Numbered from the stretch's first letter, positions 1-8,664 are shown. The stretch: DNA of 48,234 bases from Bacteroidales bacterium (GCA_030695025.1 JAUYTX010000070.1:1-48234), one strand, 5' to 3'. The notes: generated by a model not told the origin, from the letters alone. Program-made: numbers and translations.

Positions 1-641
1 TGCTTGCAATCTTATGGATAGGCAGAGCTGATATCGATTTCGGCATTTTTAAACTACCCGGGTGGAGCAATCTTTTTCCCAATGCAACCTTTATTAATGA
101 CGGAACGGTTGCAATTTTTATGGCATTAATCCTCTTTATAATCCCTTCAAAATCTGTTAAAAATGACAGAATCCTGGAGTGGAGTACTGCCTCGAAGCTA
201 CCCTGGAATATTTTACTACTGTTTGGCGGAGGATTTGCTTTGGCTACGGGGTTTAAAGAGAGTGGCCTCTCGCTTTGGTTTGGCGGCCATCTGGCGGGAC
301 TCGCATCACTCCACCCTATCTGGATTATCCTAATAATTTGTCTGGTAATAACCTTTCTTACAGAGCTCACATCAAATACCGCTACCACAGAGATGGTGCT
401 CCCGATTCTGGCCGGTATAGCAATAACAACCGGAATGAACCCTTTGCTACTCATGATTCCTGCAACCATGTCGGCATCAATGGCATTTATGCTTCCCGTA
501 GCGACTCCTCCCAATGCAATCATATTTGGCACCGGTCGTATAACAGTAGGCATGATGGCAAAAACCGGCCTTGCAATAAACCTTTTCGGTGCAATTGTAA
601 TTACTCTAATGATGTACTTCTGGGGGAGTTTTGTTTTCTAA
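1..641 (+). CDS. SLC13/DASS family anion:sodium symporter, C-terminal part
   Basis: The reading frame is open from base 3 to the stop at 639-641, so the gene begins outside the window and only the last ~212 residues are seen. Two motifs identify the divalent anion:Na+ symporter (SLC13/DASS) family: TSNTATTEMVLPI in the middle and PVATPPNAIIFGTG near the end, which correspond to the family's second SNT-type sodium/substrate motif and its C-terminal signature. Hydrophobic segments alternate through the whole fragment, as expected for the last four or five membrane helices. Family members import dicarboxylates, sulfate or related anions across the inner membrane. The substrate cannot be told from this part. 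The ATG at 120 lies inside the gene and is not its start. Confidence 0.9.
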   Translation, partial: LAILWIGRADIDFGIFKLPGWSNLFPNATFINDGTVAIFMALILFIIPSKSVKNDRILEWSTASKLPWNILLLFGGGFALATGFKESGLSLWFGGHLAGLASLHPIWIILIICLVITFLTELTSNTATTEMVLPILAGIAITTGMNPLLLMIPATMSASMAFMLPVATPPNAIIFGTGRITVGMMAKTGLAINLFGAIVITLMMYFWGSFVF

Positions 642-769
642 ATCATTCTTAATCACCATATCGTAAAATTAATTTTTTATCTAAAATGGATAAAATGTTA
701 CCAATATTTACTATATTGGAACTTCTGAGCGCAATTCCGGCACCTATTGTTAACCAAAAAATAACGATT

Positions 770-1432
770 ATGAAAAGAATTTTTAACATTGGACTATTCT
801 CTGTTTTAGTCTTAATCCTTGCCGCATCTTGTGGTGGAGGCAAAGCAGACAACAACGGTAAAAAGATGAAAACTGTTGTTATCGGAGAGCAGGAGTGGAT
901 GGCAGAAAACCTGAATGTCTCTGTTTTCAGGGATGGAAGTGAAATTGAAGACATCCGTTATGACGATTATTGGAGCGATGTACATAAAGACAAAGAGCCA
1001 GCCTGGTGCTATTATGGTTTTGATGAGGAGGAGGGGTCAAAATACGGAAAGTTATACAACTGGTATGCAGTAAACGACCCAAGAGGTTTATGTCCTGAAG
1101 GGTGGAGGGTACCAACAGATGCCGACTGGCAGCAGCTAATTGATTTTCTGGGTGGTAAAGAGGCCGCCTATGATAAGATGAAGTCAAAGTCCGGCTGGGC
1201 TAACGACGATAACGGAACAAACGAGAGTGGTTTTAATGCAAAACCAGCCGGTATTGTTGATATAGGAGGTGAATTTGGCCTGGAGGGAACCGGAACAATA
1301 TGGTGGGCTTCAGATCCGGTGGGTATAAAAAATGCTCAAACAAGATTTATATATCCGGGATACCGCTTTATTTACCGTGATCCTCTATCAAGAGGTCAGG
1401 GACACTCCGTAAGGTGTATTAAAGAGAAGTAA
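770..1432 (+). CDS. FISUMP-domain lipoprotein
   Basis: The 220-residue product starts with a lipoprotein signal (MKRIFNIGL..., lipobox ILAASC), so the ATG at 770 is preferred to the in-frame ATG at 686, which would bury the signal. After a short spacer rich in G, K and N comes the Fibrobacter succinogenes major paralogous (FISUMP, TIGR02145-like) domain. Its hallmarks are IGEQEWMAENLNV, YGKLYNWYAV, GLCPEGWRVPTDADWQ and the terminal GHSVRCIK. These proteins are surface or periplasmic lipoproteins of Bacteroidota and Fibrobacteres and resemble C-type-lectin-like folds. Their function is mostly unknown. It is followed by a repeat array and faces another lipoprotein gene tail to tail. The domain assignment is secure and the role is not. 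Confidence 0.88.
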   Translation: MKRIFNIGLFSVLVLILAASCGGGKADNNGKKMKTVVIGEQEWMAENLNVSVFRDGSEIEDIRYDDYWSDVHKDKEPAWCYYGFDEEEGSKYGKLYNWYAVNDPRGLCPEGWRVPTDADWQQLIDFLGGKEAAYDKMKSKSGWANDDNGTNESGFNAKPAGIVDIGGEFGLEGTGTIWWASDPVGIKNAQTRFIYPGYRFIYRDPLSRGQGHSVRCIKEK

Positions 1433-1474
1433 AATCGCACCTTATATTAAATCTTACCTTAAATTTCCTGAAAA

Positions 1475-1674
1475 CTCACGATAAATTTCAGGACGAATAC
1501 ATTGTCAGCATGAATATTTATTGTGAATATTCTGCATGTGGTTATTCGTGTTAATATTCAGTATGAGTATTAAGCGAAGATATCTTGCATGAATGTTCAG
1601 CGAGTATTTAACGTGAATATTTAGCGTGATGAATCACGTTTGTGATATTCTCGTTGGGTATTTTCGTGAATATT
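1475..1674. repeat. Degenerate ~13-bp tandem repeat array, about 15 units
   Basis: Reading the plus strand, units of 11-15 bp (mostly 13) follow one another with a consensus close to CAGCRTGAATATT. Clear units start at 1489, 1506, 1519, 1532, 1547, 1559, 1572, 1585, 1598, 1609, 1622, 1636, 1650 and 1663, and a weaker one at 1475. The array fills the gap between two convergent genes. It continues past the stop codon of the minus-strand lipoprotein gene (stop at 1608-1610) into its last ~21 codons. A 13-bp unit is out of phase with codons, so this is not a protein repeat. No spacers are present, so it is not a CRISPR array. Confidence 0.8.
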
Positions 1675-2405
1675 CCTGATTGAGGATAAACACTCTCGGT
1701 GCTTAAAATCAGGTCGCTCTCTGTCAAAAGGAATTTATAGTTCTGTATGTATTGGACTTGAGCATTAATCGTCTTGAAATTTAATGAGATATTATCTGTA
1801 TTAACAAGCCATGTTCCGCTGAAACTATCCAGAATATTGTTTAATGTAAGCTTTCCCCGTACCTCAGTTGGAGACATGAATTTTAATTCCGAAAGCGGAA
1901 CTCCGGCTAAACCCTCTTTAGAGCCGTAAATAGTCAGATTGTTACCCATCTTAACCTCTTTAAGAGGAGCCTGAATGTTAATTTTAAGGTTAATGGTAGA
2001 GCTGCCGTAAGTGAAATTAAATTCAGCCTGAAATTTACCATTTTCTATTGCTTCATCGGAATTAAAAAGGACATCGTATTGAGCGTTTTTATAAACTAAC
2101 CGCTTAGTACTCAGCATTACAATAATGTCTTTATTAATATAGATATAAGGAGTGTAGTTATCATAAAATCTGTTTGCACAATTCTGGACAGCCACATTAT
2201 TCTCCATAACTTCTCCTGACCAACCCTGCGGTGAATTCATATCCAGGAATGAAAAATCTTTTGTCGCAGTTACACTTGTGTAGAAATCCCTAACAGACCA
2301 GGTCCCTTGGAGCTCATCAAACAGAGTGTTATCCTTACTGCAACTTGTTATGAAGAGTATCGGGAGGAGTAAAAGGGCTGTCACAATAAATTTTGACTTT
2401 TTCAT
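1608..2405 (-). CDS. Uncharacterised lipoprotein
   Basis: The product has 265 residues and begins MKKSKFIVTALLLLPILF with lipobox FITSC, so it is probably a lipid-anchored envelope protein. I chose the ATG at 2405; the upstream in-frame TTG at 2414 adds only three residues. After the anchor comes ELQGTWSVRDFY, an opening typical of lipocalin-like Bacteroidota lipoproteins, followed by alternating polar and hydrophobic strands. I recognise no family beyond that resemblance. It lies 105 bp downstream of the TonB-dependent receptor on the same strand and may be read with it. Its last ~21 codons and stop codon lie inside the 13-bp repeat array, so the C-terminus may have been altered by repeat growth. 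Confidence 0.75.
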   Translation of the reverse strand: MKKSKFIVTALLLLPILFITSCSKDNTLFDELQGTWSVRDFYTSVTATKDFSFLDMNSPQGWSGEVMENNVAVQNCANRFYDNYTPYIYINKDIIVMLSTKRLVYKNAQYDVLFNSDEAIENGKFQAEFNFTYGSSTINLKINIQAPLKEVKMGNNLTIYGSKEGLAGVPLSELKFMSPTEVRGKLTLNNILDSFSGTWLVNTDNISLNFKTINAQVQYIQNYKFLLTESDLILSTESVYPQSGIFTKIPNENITNVIHHAKYSR

Positions 2406-2510
2406 GCCGGGCAATTTTATAATTAATAATGAAGAGCTTAAATACGAGATGTATTTACATTATAGATGCACTAAGGTGTAATTTCGTTGCAGCAACCTGT
2501 ATTAAAGAGT

Positions 2511-5030
2511 CTAGAAATCAACTTTTACCGAGAAGATAGGAACAATTCCAACGCTGTATGAGTCGCGGGTTAAGATTTTACCCTGGCTGTAAGAGAAGCG
2601 GCGTCTAACAACGTTGTGCCTGTTGGTGAGGTTTTGAACCTCCACAAGAAATGTCCAGGAGCTCTCTTTTCTGTTAAGTCTGTAACTAACCCCGGCATCT
2701 ATTCTGGAGTAATCGGGAAGCTGTTTACCATATGTTCGAAGAACATCGTAAACTACTCTTTTTCTCGATAACGAAAGTTCTGTATTAACCGGAGTATATC
2801 TGAAACCCCCTCTGTTAAGGGCCCTTATATTGAATCCGAGAATATTCCTGCCCTCTCTGCCCATCTTAAACTCCCTGCCTGCTGTAAACATGAATATTCT
2901 TCCGTTATTGAAGTATGTGTTGTAAGTTCTCCCGTCCGGAGCTTTGAACCTGGAGTCAAAAAGGGAGACACTTGCAAGAAAATAGGAGCTTCTGAAGAAC
3001 TCTTTTTCAAGCGAGAATTCAATTCCGCTATTTCTACCCGTTCCGTTGTTTACAAGTTTTACGTCCGGGAGGCCGTATGCTGCGTTGAGTATCGAGTACT
3101 TGCTCACAAGGTCTGAAGCTATCGGTACTTTGTACAGGTGTTGATGATAAATCTCCATAGTTGCTTTAAGCGAGTGGGTTATGCTTCCTGATAGCCCAAA
3201 TGTAAGGTGTGCAGCCCTTGTGGCTTTTAGGTTTTCATTTGCAATCTCTCTCTTTCCGGGAGCTATTCTTATTCTGTAATTATAAATAGACAGAGGTTCA
3301 AGACGTGAGTGAAGGCCCACTCCCATGTTCATTGTCCAATCACCGCCGATTGATAACTTCATGCCGCCCCTTGGTTCTGCCACAAACTCCCCTGTAATCC
3401 CTGAGTGAAAAAAGTGCATTCCTGCTACCATCTCAACTCTCTCCGAAGGCCTGTACTTCCACTGCATAAAGTAGCTATTGTACCAACCTCTCTCATTGCC
3501 GTTAATAAGAGTATCGTACACACCCTGCGAAACAAACCTTTTGGCAAACATCTCCCCATTTACAATATTTGAGCTCATACCAATCCTAAATGTATTGGAT
3601 GGAGATAATTTATGGTTTAGAGTAACCGAAGCCCTTACTGCAGGGTAAAAGAAGCTTTCCGAATAATTGTGTCTCTTATTCAAAAGTGTGTCAACAACAA
3701 AATTGTCCGAGTTGTCCTTTTGCCAGGTTAAACCGATTGTAGTTCTGATAAAGGTTTTTTCATTAGGCAATGTTAATGTGTGTTTGACTCCTGCGACAGC
3801 AAAAAACTGCTTGTCAAGAAACTCGTCGTTATCGGCGCCAATTTTTATAGAATCGGCATTATCCGATGCCATATCTCCCACCTTACTGGCCCCTCCTGCA
3901 GTAAAAAATTCAAAATTGCCGGCCTTTCCGGAAGAATATGAGACTTTTGAACCCCAGTCAAAAGAGTTTGGTATTATACTCACGTCATCGCTGTCAATTA
4001 TGCCATAGCGACTGAGAAAGTTAAAATTTGCATACCTCAGATTTACAAACCACGAACCGGCTTTGTTTGCAGACAATGGGCCCTCGGCAGAGACCTCGGC
4101 TCCCACCACTCCTACGCCTAGCGAATACTCCCCTTTTGTGGGGTTTCCGCTTCGAAGAGAAAGATCCATTACACCTGAAGTTGCGTTCCCAAATTCAGCG
4201 GGAAAGGCTCCTGTGTAGAACTCAAATCCGGACAGGATATTGGTAGTTATCGCAGAGTATGCTCCGCCTGAAGCTCCCTCACCGGAGGCCAGATGGTTCG
4301 GATTGGGAATTTCAATACCCTCTAATCGCCACAGTAAGCCCTTTGGAGAGTTACCTCTCACAATTATCTGATTGTTATCATCGTCATTTCCTGCGGATAC
4401 ACCAGGAAGAGAGGTTACCATTCTTAAAGGGTCATAATAACCCGATGCAAATCTTGAAGCATCCTGACTTCTTAGCCTTCTGGCGCTTACCATTGCCATT
4501 GTATTCCTGCTTCTGCCTCTTTCTGAGCTAACAGTTACACCACCCAGAACTCTGGAGTTTTCAGTCATCTGAATTGTTATAAACACCTCTTTACCACTGC
4601 CTACAAGAATATCACCAATCAATACTCTGTTATATCCCGAATGTTCAACTGTAATATTGTATCGCCCGGGAGGCAGTTCAACCCTAAAACGGCCAACAGA
4701 GTCACTGACAACAACTATTTCGACAGATGGCGCACTCATTTTCACGACTGCTCCGGTTAACAAAGCCCTGCTCTCTGCATCTAAAACCTGTCCATAAATG
4801 ACTCCCTTAACAGACAGATCATTCTTTCCATTAAGATCATTATATGCAATTTGATCGTGTAAAAAAGTATAACCGCCCTGAAAAGATCTATTTAAATGAA
4901 AATCCCTATTTAACTGATTTGATTGAGCCGGGCTGGCTCCAAGCATGTTCTGAATAAACATTCCGTCCGGGATTGGTAATGCCAATATCCCGAACAGAAT
5001 ACAAACTGCAACTTTCGTGCGAAAAGCCAT
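2511..5030 (-). CDS. TonB-dependent outer-membrane receptor with carboxypeptidase-like N-domain
   Basis: The 839-residue protein has an N-terminal hydrophobic signal (about residues 1-30). A carboxypeptidase-D regulatory-like beta-sandwich follows (about 75-160: GVIYGQVLDAESRALLTGA, GRFRVELPPGRYNITVEHSG). Next comes a plug domain (about 190-300, with VRGNSPKGLLWRLEGIEIPN and GFEFYTGAFPAEFGNATSG) and a long beta-barrel ending in VKVDF, whose terminal Phe suits BAM recognition. Such receptors take up large or scarce ligands with TonB/ExbBD energy. No SusD partner is adjacent, so this is not a standard glycan-utilisation SusC, and the ligand cannot be inferred. The start ATG at 5030 is well placed for the signal peptide. 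A terminator (5112-5148) separates it from the upstream LruC gene, so it probably has its own promoter. Confidence 0.9.
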   Translation of the reverse strand: MAFRTKVAVCILFGILALPIPDGMFIQNMLGASPAQSNQLNRDFHLNRSFQGGYTFLHDQIAYNDLNGKNDLSVKGVIYGQVLDAESRALLTGAVVKMSAPSVEIVVVSDSVGRFRVELPPGRYNITVEHSGYNRVLIGDILVGSGKEVFITIQMTENSRVLGGVTVSSERGRSRNTMAMVSARRLRSQDASRFASGYYDPLRMVTSLPGVSAGNDDDNNQIIVRGNSPKGLLWRLEGIEIPNPNHLASGEGASGGAYSAITTNILSGFEFYTGAFPAEFGNATSGVMDLSLRSGNPTKGEYSLGVGVVGAEVSAEGPLSANKAGSWFVNLRYANFNFLSRYGIIDSDDVSIIPNSFDWGSKVSYSSGKAGNFEFFTAGGASKVGDMASDNADSIKIGADNDEFLDKQFFAVAGVKHTLTLPNEKTFIRTTIGLTWQKDNSDNFVVDTLLNKRHNYSESFFYPAVRASVTLNHKLSPSNTFRIGMSSNIVNGEMFAKRFVSQGVYDTLINGNERGWYNSYFMQWKYRPSERVEMVAGMHFFHSGITGEFVAEPRGGMKLSIGGDWTMNMGVGLHSRLEPLSIYNYRIRIAPGKREIANENLKATRAAHLTFGLSGSITHSLKATMEIYHQHLYKVPIASDLVSKYSILNAAYGLPDVKLVNNGTGRNSGIEFSLEKEFFRSSYFLASVSLFDSRFKAPDGRTYNTYFNNGRIFMFTAGREFKMGREGRNILGFNIRALNRGGFRYTPVNTELSLSRKRVVYDVLRTYGKQLPDYSRIDAGVSYRLNRKESSWTFLVEVQNLTNRHNVVRRRFSYSQGKILTRDSYSVGIVPIFSVKVDF

Positions 5031-5111
5031 TGAAAAATAAACTTATGCGAAGTTAATACAAAAAGCAAAACTCCGCCCCGGCATGTTAAACGTATGAATG
5101 TCTTGAAATAT

Positions 5112-5148
5112 AAAACGAGCCAGTTTTTATTTGAAACTGACTCGTTTT
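5112..5148 (-). terminator. Hairpin terminator after the LruC gene
   Basis: The arms 5112-5126 and 5134-5148 form a 15-position stem with a single C.A mismatch and a 7-base loop, flanked by short T and A runs. It lies 35 bp beyond the minus-strand LruC stop codon and upstream of the TonB receptor gene, so it most likely ends the lipoprotein-LruC transcript. Confidence 0.75.
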
Positions 5149-5182
5149 CTTATACGTTGTATATCAATAAATCGCTACCCGT

Positions 5183-6667
5183 CTAGTAAATTAGCTCTGC
5201 ATTGCGGTAACCCGGTAAGTTAAGAAACCAGTTGGCATAAGAGGCGCCTCCGGAAGAAGCCCAATCTATAAAAAAATTGTAGGCTTCATTAATTGCCGCT
5301 TTTTCTATGGTGTAATCGAATCCCTGTACAATATTTATCGCCCAAGGCATATTGTTGGATGTTTTGTATGTTCTTCCTGCTCCGGGGCTGGATGTGTCGT
5401 CACCCGAACCAAACAATGCAGTGTTGGCATGAGCAGTTGGAGCTCTGTCAGGAAGATGTATCTCGGTACCCCTGTCTCCGTTTGCAAAAATAAAGAAGTT
5501 CAAAGCCGAGAAATTAAGTTGGCTAAGAGTAACAGCGCCTCCCGGAGGAAGAACTCCATTATTTATGAAGTTAACCACCACCTGCATATTGGTTGGGGTT
5601 ATGTATGGGCCCGCTTTGTCGGTATTCACTCCAATTCCCACGCCCGGTCTTACCATCTCTCCAAAGAAATTACTAAAAACTATTATTGTAGCTAGTGGCT
5701 GACCTGACTCTATACCGTTTGCAGCCATAGGCATAGTACCTGGTTTGTTGCCGGTAACCTTTGAAACTTTGTTTGCAGCAATACCATCAATTTGAAAACC
5801 GAAGCCATTACTGAAAGTTGCACCTGATGCAAGGAGGCGGAAAGAGGCAACAAGGTCAACAACCTGATTGGCTGCATTTGTAACTGTCTTTATGTTGTAG
5901 CCCATAACCACATCATTAAAGTCATAGTCTCCTTTTAGAGGCCAGTTGTCTTCAAATGCCAAAGTTCCAAAACTTGTTTGGCTGGGAAAATAGCTGTTGT
6001 AAGCCCTGTGTGGATCGTTAGGGTATTCATCCTGTGCATCCGGCACACCATCTCCGTCTGTATCTATCACCACAACCACCGGAAGTGGCTGACATGAATT
6101 TGATGGGTTTGACCAGTATGTTCCAGGGAAGATGTAGTTGTCGGACATTATTTTACCAGAGCCTCCTTGTCCTACAAAACTCACCATTATCTTGTAGAGT
6201 GATGTAGAGTTTGCTATAGCTGCAGGTATTGGGGCGATAACAGTAACAGTATTAAGGTCGTTAACATTAAAGTCTCTTGTGTAAAAAGTTGTAAGAGTGC
6301 CTTCAAATCCTGTGCTTGATGATGAAGCATTATATGGTATATACGAAACCCTTACACCTCTTGAGACTGTGTTGGGTTGATTTCCAATTTTGGCGATAAA
6401 TGTAATATTGCCCGAACCTATCTTCATCCAGGGAGTCTTAATAAAGGAATTAGTGAGAGAGAAGCTGTTCATTTGTCCGCTTATAATCGAAAATGACCCG
6501 CTTAGAACCTCACTTGTCAAACTGGTGTAAGTCTGCCCGGTAAACTGCCAGCAATTACCAACCTCTATAGCTCTGTTCCCGGATTCTGCATTAAGTGTAA
6601 CCTGAGCAGATGTTGCTAAAGGAAACAAAAAAGCTAAAATTATTATGTAAAAAAATCTTTTTTTCAT
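5183..6667 (-). CDS. LruC-domain secreted protein
   Basis: The 494-residue product has a signal peptide (MKKRFFYIIILAFLFPLATSA, cut near AQV). The N-terminal ~200 residues look like a beta-sandwich adhesin or carbohydrate-binding region. They are followed by a thrombospondin-3-like calcium loop, DTDGDGVPDAQDEYPNDPHR, which leads directly into an LruC domain (TIGR04456/DUF4842-like: AFEDNWPLKGDYDFNDVVM, then SFRLLASGA and GFGFQIDG). LruC domains are named after a Leptospira lipoprotein and are common in Bacteroidota surface proteins of unknown role. The gene follows a small lipoprotein gene by 11 bp and ends at a terminator, so the two probably form a two-gene operon. Surface exposure and calcium binding are inferences from the motifs. 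Confidence 0.87.
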   Translation of the reverse strand: MKKRFFYIIILAFLFPLATSAQVTLNAESGNRAIEVGNCWQFTGQTYTSLTSEVLSGSFSIISGQMNSFSLTNSFIKTPWMKIGSGNITFIAKIGNQPNTVSRGVRVSYIPYNASSSSTGFEGTLTTFYTRDFNVNDLNTVTVIAPIPAAIANSTSLYKIMVSFVGQGGSGKIMSDNYIFPGTYWSNPSNSCQPLPVVVVIDTDGDGVPDAQDEYPNDPHRAYNSYFPSQTSFGTLAFEDNWPLKGDYDFNDVVMGYNIKTVTNAANQVVDLVASFRLLASGATFSNGFGFQIDGIAANKVSKVTGNKPGTMPMAANGIESGQPLATIIVFSNFFGEMVRPGVGIGVNTDKAGPYITPTNMQVVVNFINNGVLPPGGAVTLSQLNFSALNFFIFANGDRGTEIHLPDRAPTAHANTALFGSGDDTSSPGAGRTYKTSNNMPWAINIVQGFDYTIEKAAINEAYNFFIDWASSGGASYANWFLNLPGYRNAELIY

Positions 6668-6678
6668 ACTCCTATGTT

Positions 6679-7089
6679 TTAAAGCTCAGTATCTTCTACT
6701 ACGGGTATAAATGAGAACTCAGCCTTTTTATTCACAATTGGAATGTTATGGTGAGTTGCACCGTAGATAATCACAACAGAGTTTGTTTCATTGGGAACTG
6801 TAAGGGAAATTTTTACATTTTCGCTCATGTTGTGAAGCGCACTGTAAAGAGTTGTTCCTTCAGCAAGAGTTATCTTAAGTGTATTTTTTATCTCAATAAC
6901 TGTAGGAAGCCCCGTAATGCTCACCTCTACCTTTGTTGATGTGCTCCAGTTGAAATCACCGGGAACGGTAATCCCATTTAGCTTTTCGTTGGGTTTTATG
7001 CCTCTGTCAGGCGGATCTAGCTTTACACAGGACAAAACCAGTGTCGCCACGAAAATTAAAATTAAAATTTGTTTTATTTTTGTTGTCAT
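6679..7089 (-). CDS. Small uncharacterised lipoprotein upstream of the LruC gene
   Basis: From the ATG at 7089 the product has 136 residues and a normal lipoprotein signal (MTTKIKQILILIFVATLVLSC). An in-frame ATG at 7122 would add a lysine- and isoleucine-rich stretch and is less likely. The mature part looks like a short beta-sandwich (ITVPGDFNWSTSTKVEVSI, then IEIKNTLKITLAEGTTLYS), similar to small lipoproteins often found before LruC genes. I recognise no named family. The stop is 11 bp before the LruC start, so co-expression and perhaps joint surface assembly are likely. The phrase PGDFNWSTS resembles openings of fimbria-like or carbohydrate-binding modules, but this is weak evidence. Confidence 0.72.
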   Translation of the reverse strand: MTTKIKQILILIFVATLVLSCVKLDPPDRGIKPNEKLNGITVPGDFNWSTSTKVEVSITGLPTVIEIKNTLKITLAEGTTLYSALHNMSENVKISLTVPNETNSVVIIYGATHHNIPIVNKKAEFSFIPVVEDTEL

Positions 7090-7269
7090 TTTTATGATTA
7101 TAATCTTTTTGTGTTCAGTCATTTTGAGTGCTTATTCATATATCTTGGCAAAAATATAAATTTATTTCTAACAACCAATATGAGTGGTTATCGTATAAAA
7201 CAATTTTTTACTTAAAGAGTTCAACCAAATCAATACAAACAACAGGCCAACATTAAATAATAAAAATAT

Positions 7270-7301
7270 TTTGCAGATTGTGAAAAAGAGATATATCTTT
7301 G
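7270..7301 (+). promoter_or_regulatory. Bacteroidota-type promoter of tRNA-Pro
   Basis: TTTG at 7270-7273 is followed, after exactly 20 bp, by TATCTTTG at 7294-7301. This matches the Bacteroidota primary-sigma consensus (TTTG, 19-21 bp, TAnnTTTG). It lies 35 bp upstream of tRNA-Pro and is the clearest promoter in the window. Confidence 0.8.
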
Positions 7302-7336
7302 CACTCCCAATTAAACGGGGAAGTTCTTTTAAAATT

Positions 7337-7410
7337 CGGGGTGTGGCGCAGTTGGCTAGCGCACCTGCTTTGGGAGCAGGGGGTCCTCCGTTCGAGTCGG
7401 AGTACCCCGA
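7337..7410 (+). tRNA. tRNA-Pro (anticodon TGG)
   Basis: All four arms fold. The acceptor stem pairs CGGGGTG with TACCCCG. The D arm carries GCGC..GCGC, the anticodon stem is CCTGC/GCAGG around loop TTTGGGA (anticodon TGG, reads CCA and by wobble other Pro codons), and the T arm is CTCCG-TTCGAGT-CGGAG. The discriminator base is A at 7410. The CCA end is not encoded (the next bases are CATA), as is common in Bacteroidota. The gene stands alone between its own promoter and terminator. Confidence 0.96.
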
Positions 7411-7413
7411 CAT

Positions 7414-7459
7414 AAAAGCTTGATAATCTAATGCATACGCAGGTTATCAAGCTTTTTTT
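7414..7459 (+). terminator. Rho-independent terminator after tRNA-Pro
   Basis: The 13-bp perfect stem 7414-7426 / 7444-7456 (AAAAGCTTGATAA and its complement) has a 17-base loop and runs into seven Ts (7453-7459). It starts four bases after the tRNA 3' end. Confidence 0.9.
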
Positions 7460-7818
7460 GTGTCAACCTATTTAAGGACGGGTCAAAAATTTTAAGTGTT
7501 TCTGTAAATATTTGTATATATGCGTGTTTCAAAATTCATTTTGCCCAATTTGCAACTTAAGATTTTCAATATGCTAATATATAGCCACTTAGATAAACAC
7601 TTGAAATTCAACTTTTGTTTCAAGACAAGTGCGAAGAAACCCTGAACACCTTAAAGCCCCTGAACACCATTAAACTCTATGAAGTTGTTGCATCAGTTGT
7701 ACTTGCCTTAAAATTATAAGTTTTATAAAAAGCTGAAAATACAAGCTACTCGTGTGTTTCACTAAAATATTTTCATATCTTTATCCGCCCATTTATTACT
7801 TATCGCTTACATTTTTTT
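7460..7818. other. Non-coding stretch between tRNA-Pro and the outer-membrane protein gene
   Basis: About 360 bp with no credible gene. It contains a hairpin-forming pair CTTGAAA/TTTCAAG near 7601-7626 and a near-perfect direct repeat, CCTGAACACC(A)TTAAA at 7640-7654 and 7659-7674. A weak -7-like TATCTTTA near 7785 could serve the next gene. I see no copy of the tRNA 3' end, so nothing suggests an integration site. Confidence 0.5.
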
Positions 7819-8598
7819 ATGACTCGGTACCTGCCGTTTATTGTGATTTCTGTTTTGCTGCTCGTACCGGCCTCACTTAGTGCGCAAAACCACATAGTAG
7901 ACGAGTCATTAACTGCTGATGAGTATCCAAAAACCGAAAAATCTGCAATCGCTGAAAAATCTGCAATTACCAATAAATCATCAAATGTTGAATTCACGGC
8001 AAATGCACAATTGGTAAGTCGATATTTGTGGAGAGGTCAGGATTACGGACACGCCCCGTCATTTCAGCCGGGCGCCGAGTTGTCCTGGAGAGGTTTTACT
8101 TTGGGTGCGTGGAGTGCGTTAAAAATTGCAGGGGAGGGAGAGCCCGAGCTTGATTTTTATATCTCAAAAGAGGCGGGTAAATTTACATTCGCGTTATGGG
8201 ATTATTGGTCTTATGATAAGACCCTCCGAACACAGTATTTCGACTACAACTCCGCTACAACCTCTCATATGTTTGAAGGACAGATAATTTATTCAACCGG
8301 TGAGAGAAATCAATTTAATCTGATGCTAAGTTCTCTGTTTTTGGGAGCAGATCCTACCAAAAGTCTCTATGGAGAGGTTGAGTATGTTAGAGAGTTTGGA
8401 AAAAATGAAATAGCCCTTGTAGCCGGTTATCAGTTCAAGGGAGAATACTATGCTCCGAACAGCGGATTTGTAAATATTGGCTGCTCATATTTAAGATACC
8501 TGTGGGATTTTGGGAAATACTCTACATTCATCTCTTTTTCCTTAACAGCAAATCCGGCACTTAAGAAAACATTTTTTGCTGTAGCAGTCGGGTTTTAG
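7819..8598 (+). CDS. Outer-membrane beta-barrel protein, TorF/porin-like
   Basis: The 259-residue product has a signal peptide (MTRYLPFIVISVLLLVPASL, cut near SAQ). Then comes a charged linker with a small internal duplication (EKSAIAEKSAIT), followed by amphipathic beta-strands starting FTANAQLVSRYLWRGQDYG and ending in FFAVAVGF with a terminal Phe. The opening SRYLWRG.. and the total length fit the TorF-like family of putative porins (about 12 strands) seen in Bacteroidota and Proteobacteria. It should sit in the outer membrane; substrate unknown. The histidine kinase gene starts 66 bp downstream on the same strand, so co-expression is possible but unproven. Confidence 0.72.
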   Translation: MTRYLPFIVISVLLLVPASLSAQNHIVDESLTADEYPKTEKSAIAEKSAITNKSSNVEFTANAQLVSRYLWRGQDYGHAPSFQPGAELSWRGFTLGAWSALKIAGEGEPELDFYISKEAGKFTFALWDYWSYDKTLRTQYFDYNSATTSHMFEGQIIYSTGERNQFNLMLSSLFLGADPTKSLYGEVEYVREFGKNEIALVAGYQFKGEYYAPNSGFVNIGCSYLRYLWDFGKYSTFISFSLTANPALKKTFFAVAVGF

Positions 8599-8664
8599 TA
8601 TTTACACATTGAACATGAGGCATTTGCATTTAGATAATGATAAAGTAAACGGATTTATAATAAT

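Noticed and set aside
275-652. Overlapping ORFs in other frames across real genes (for example 275-652, 3667-4008, 19610-20014, 16632-17117)
   Set aside because: They lie inside well-supported genes, have no family motifs and look like out-of-frame translations of those genes.
1475-1674. CRISPR-like array
   Set aside because: Units are ~13 bp, contiguous and degenerate, with no unique spacers and no cas genes nearby.
2511-5030. SusC of a polysaccharide utilisation locus
   Set aside because: No SusD partner, glycan enzyme or regulator is adjacent, so only a general TonB-dependent receptor is supported.
7337-7818. Integration site at tRNA-Pro
   Set aside because: No copy of the tRNA 3' end downstream and no integrase; the tRNA is followed at once by its own terminator.
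7920-7985. EKSAIAEKSAIT duplication as a functional repeat in the porin-like protein
   Set aside because: Only two copies in a low-complexity linker after the signal peptide; probably slippage.
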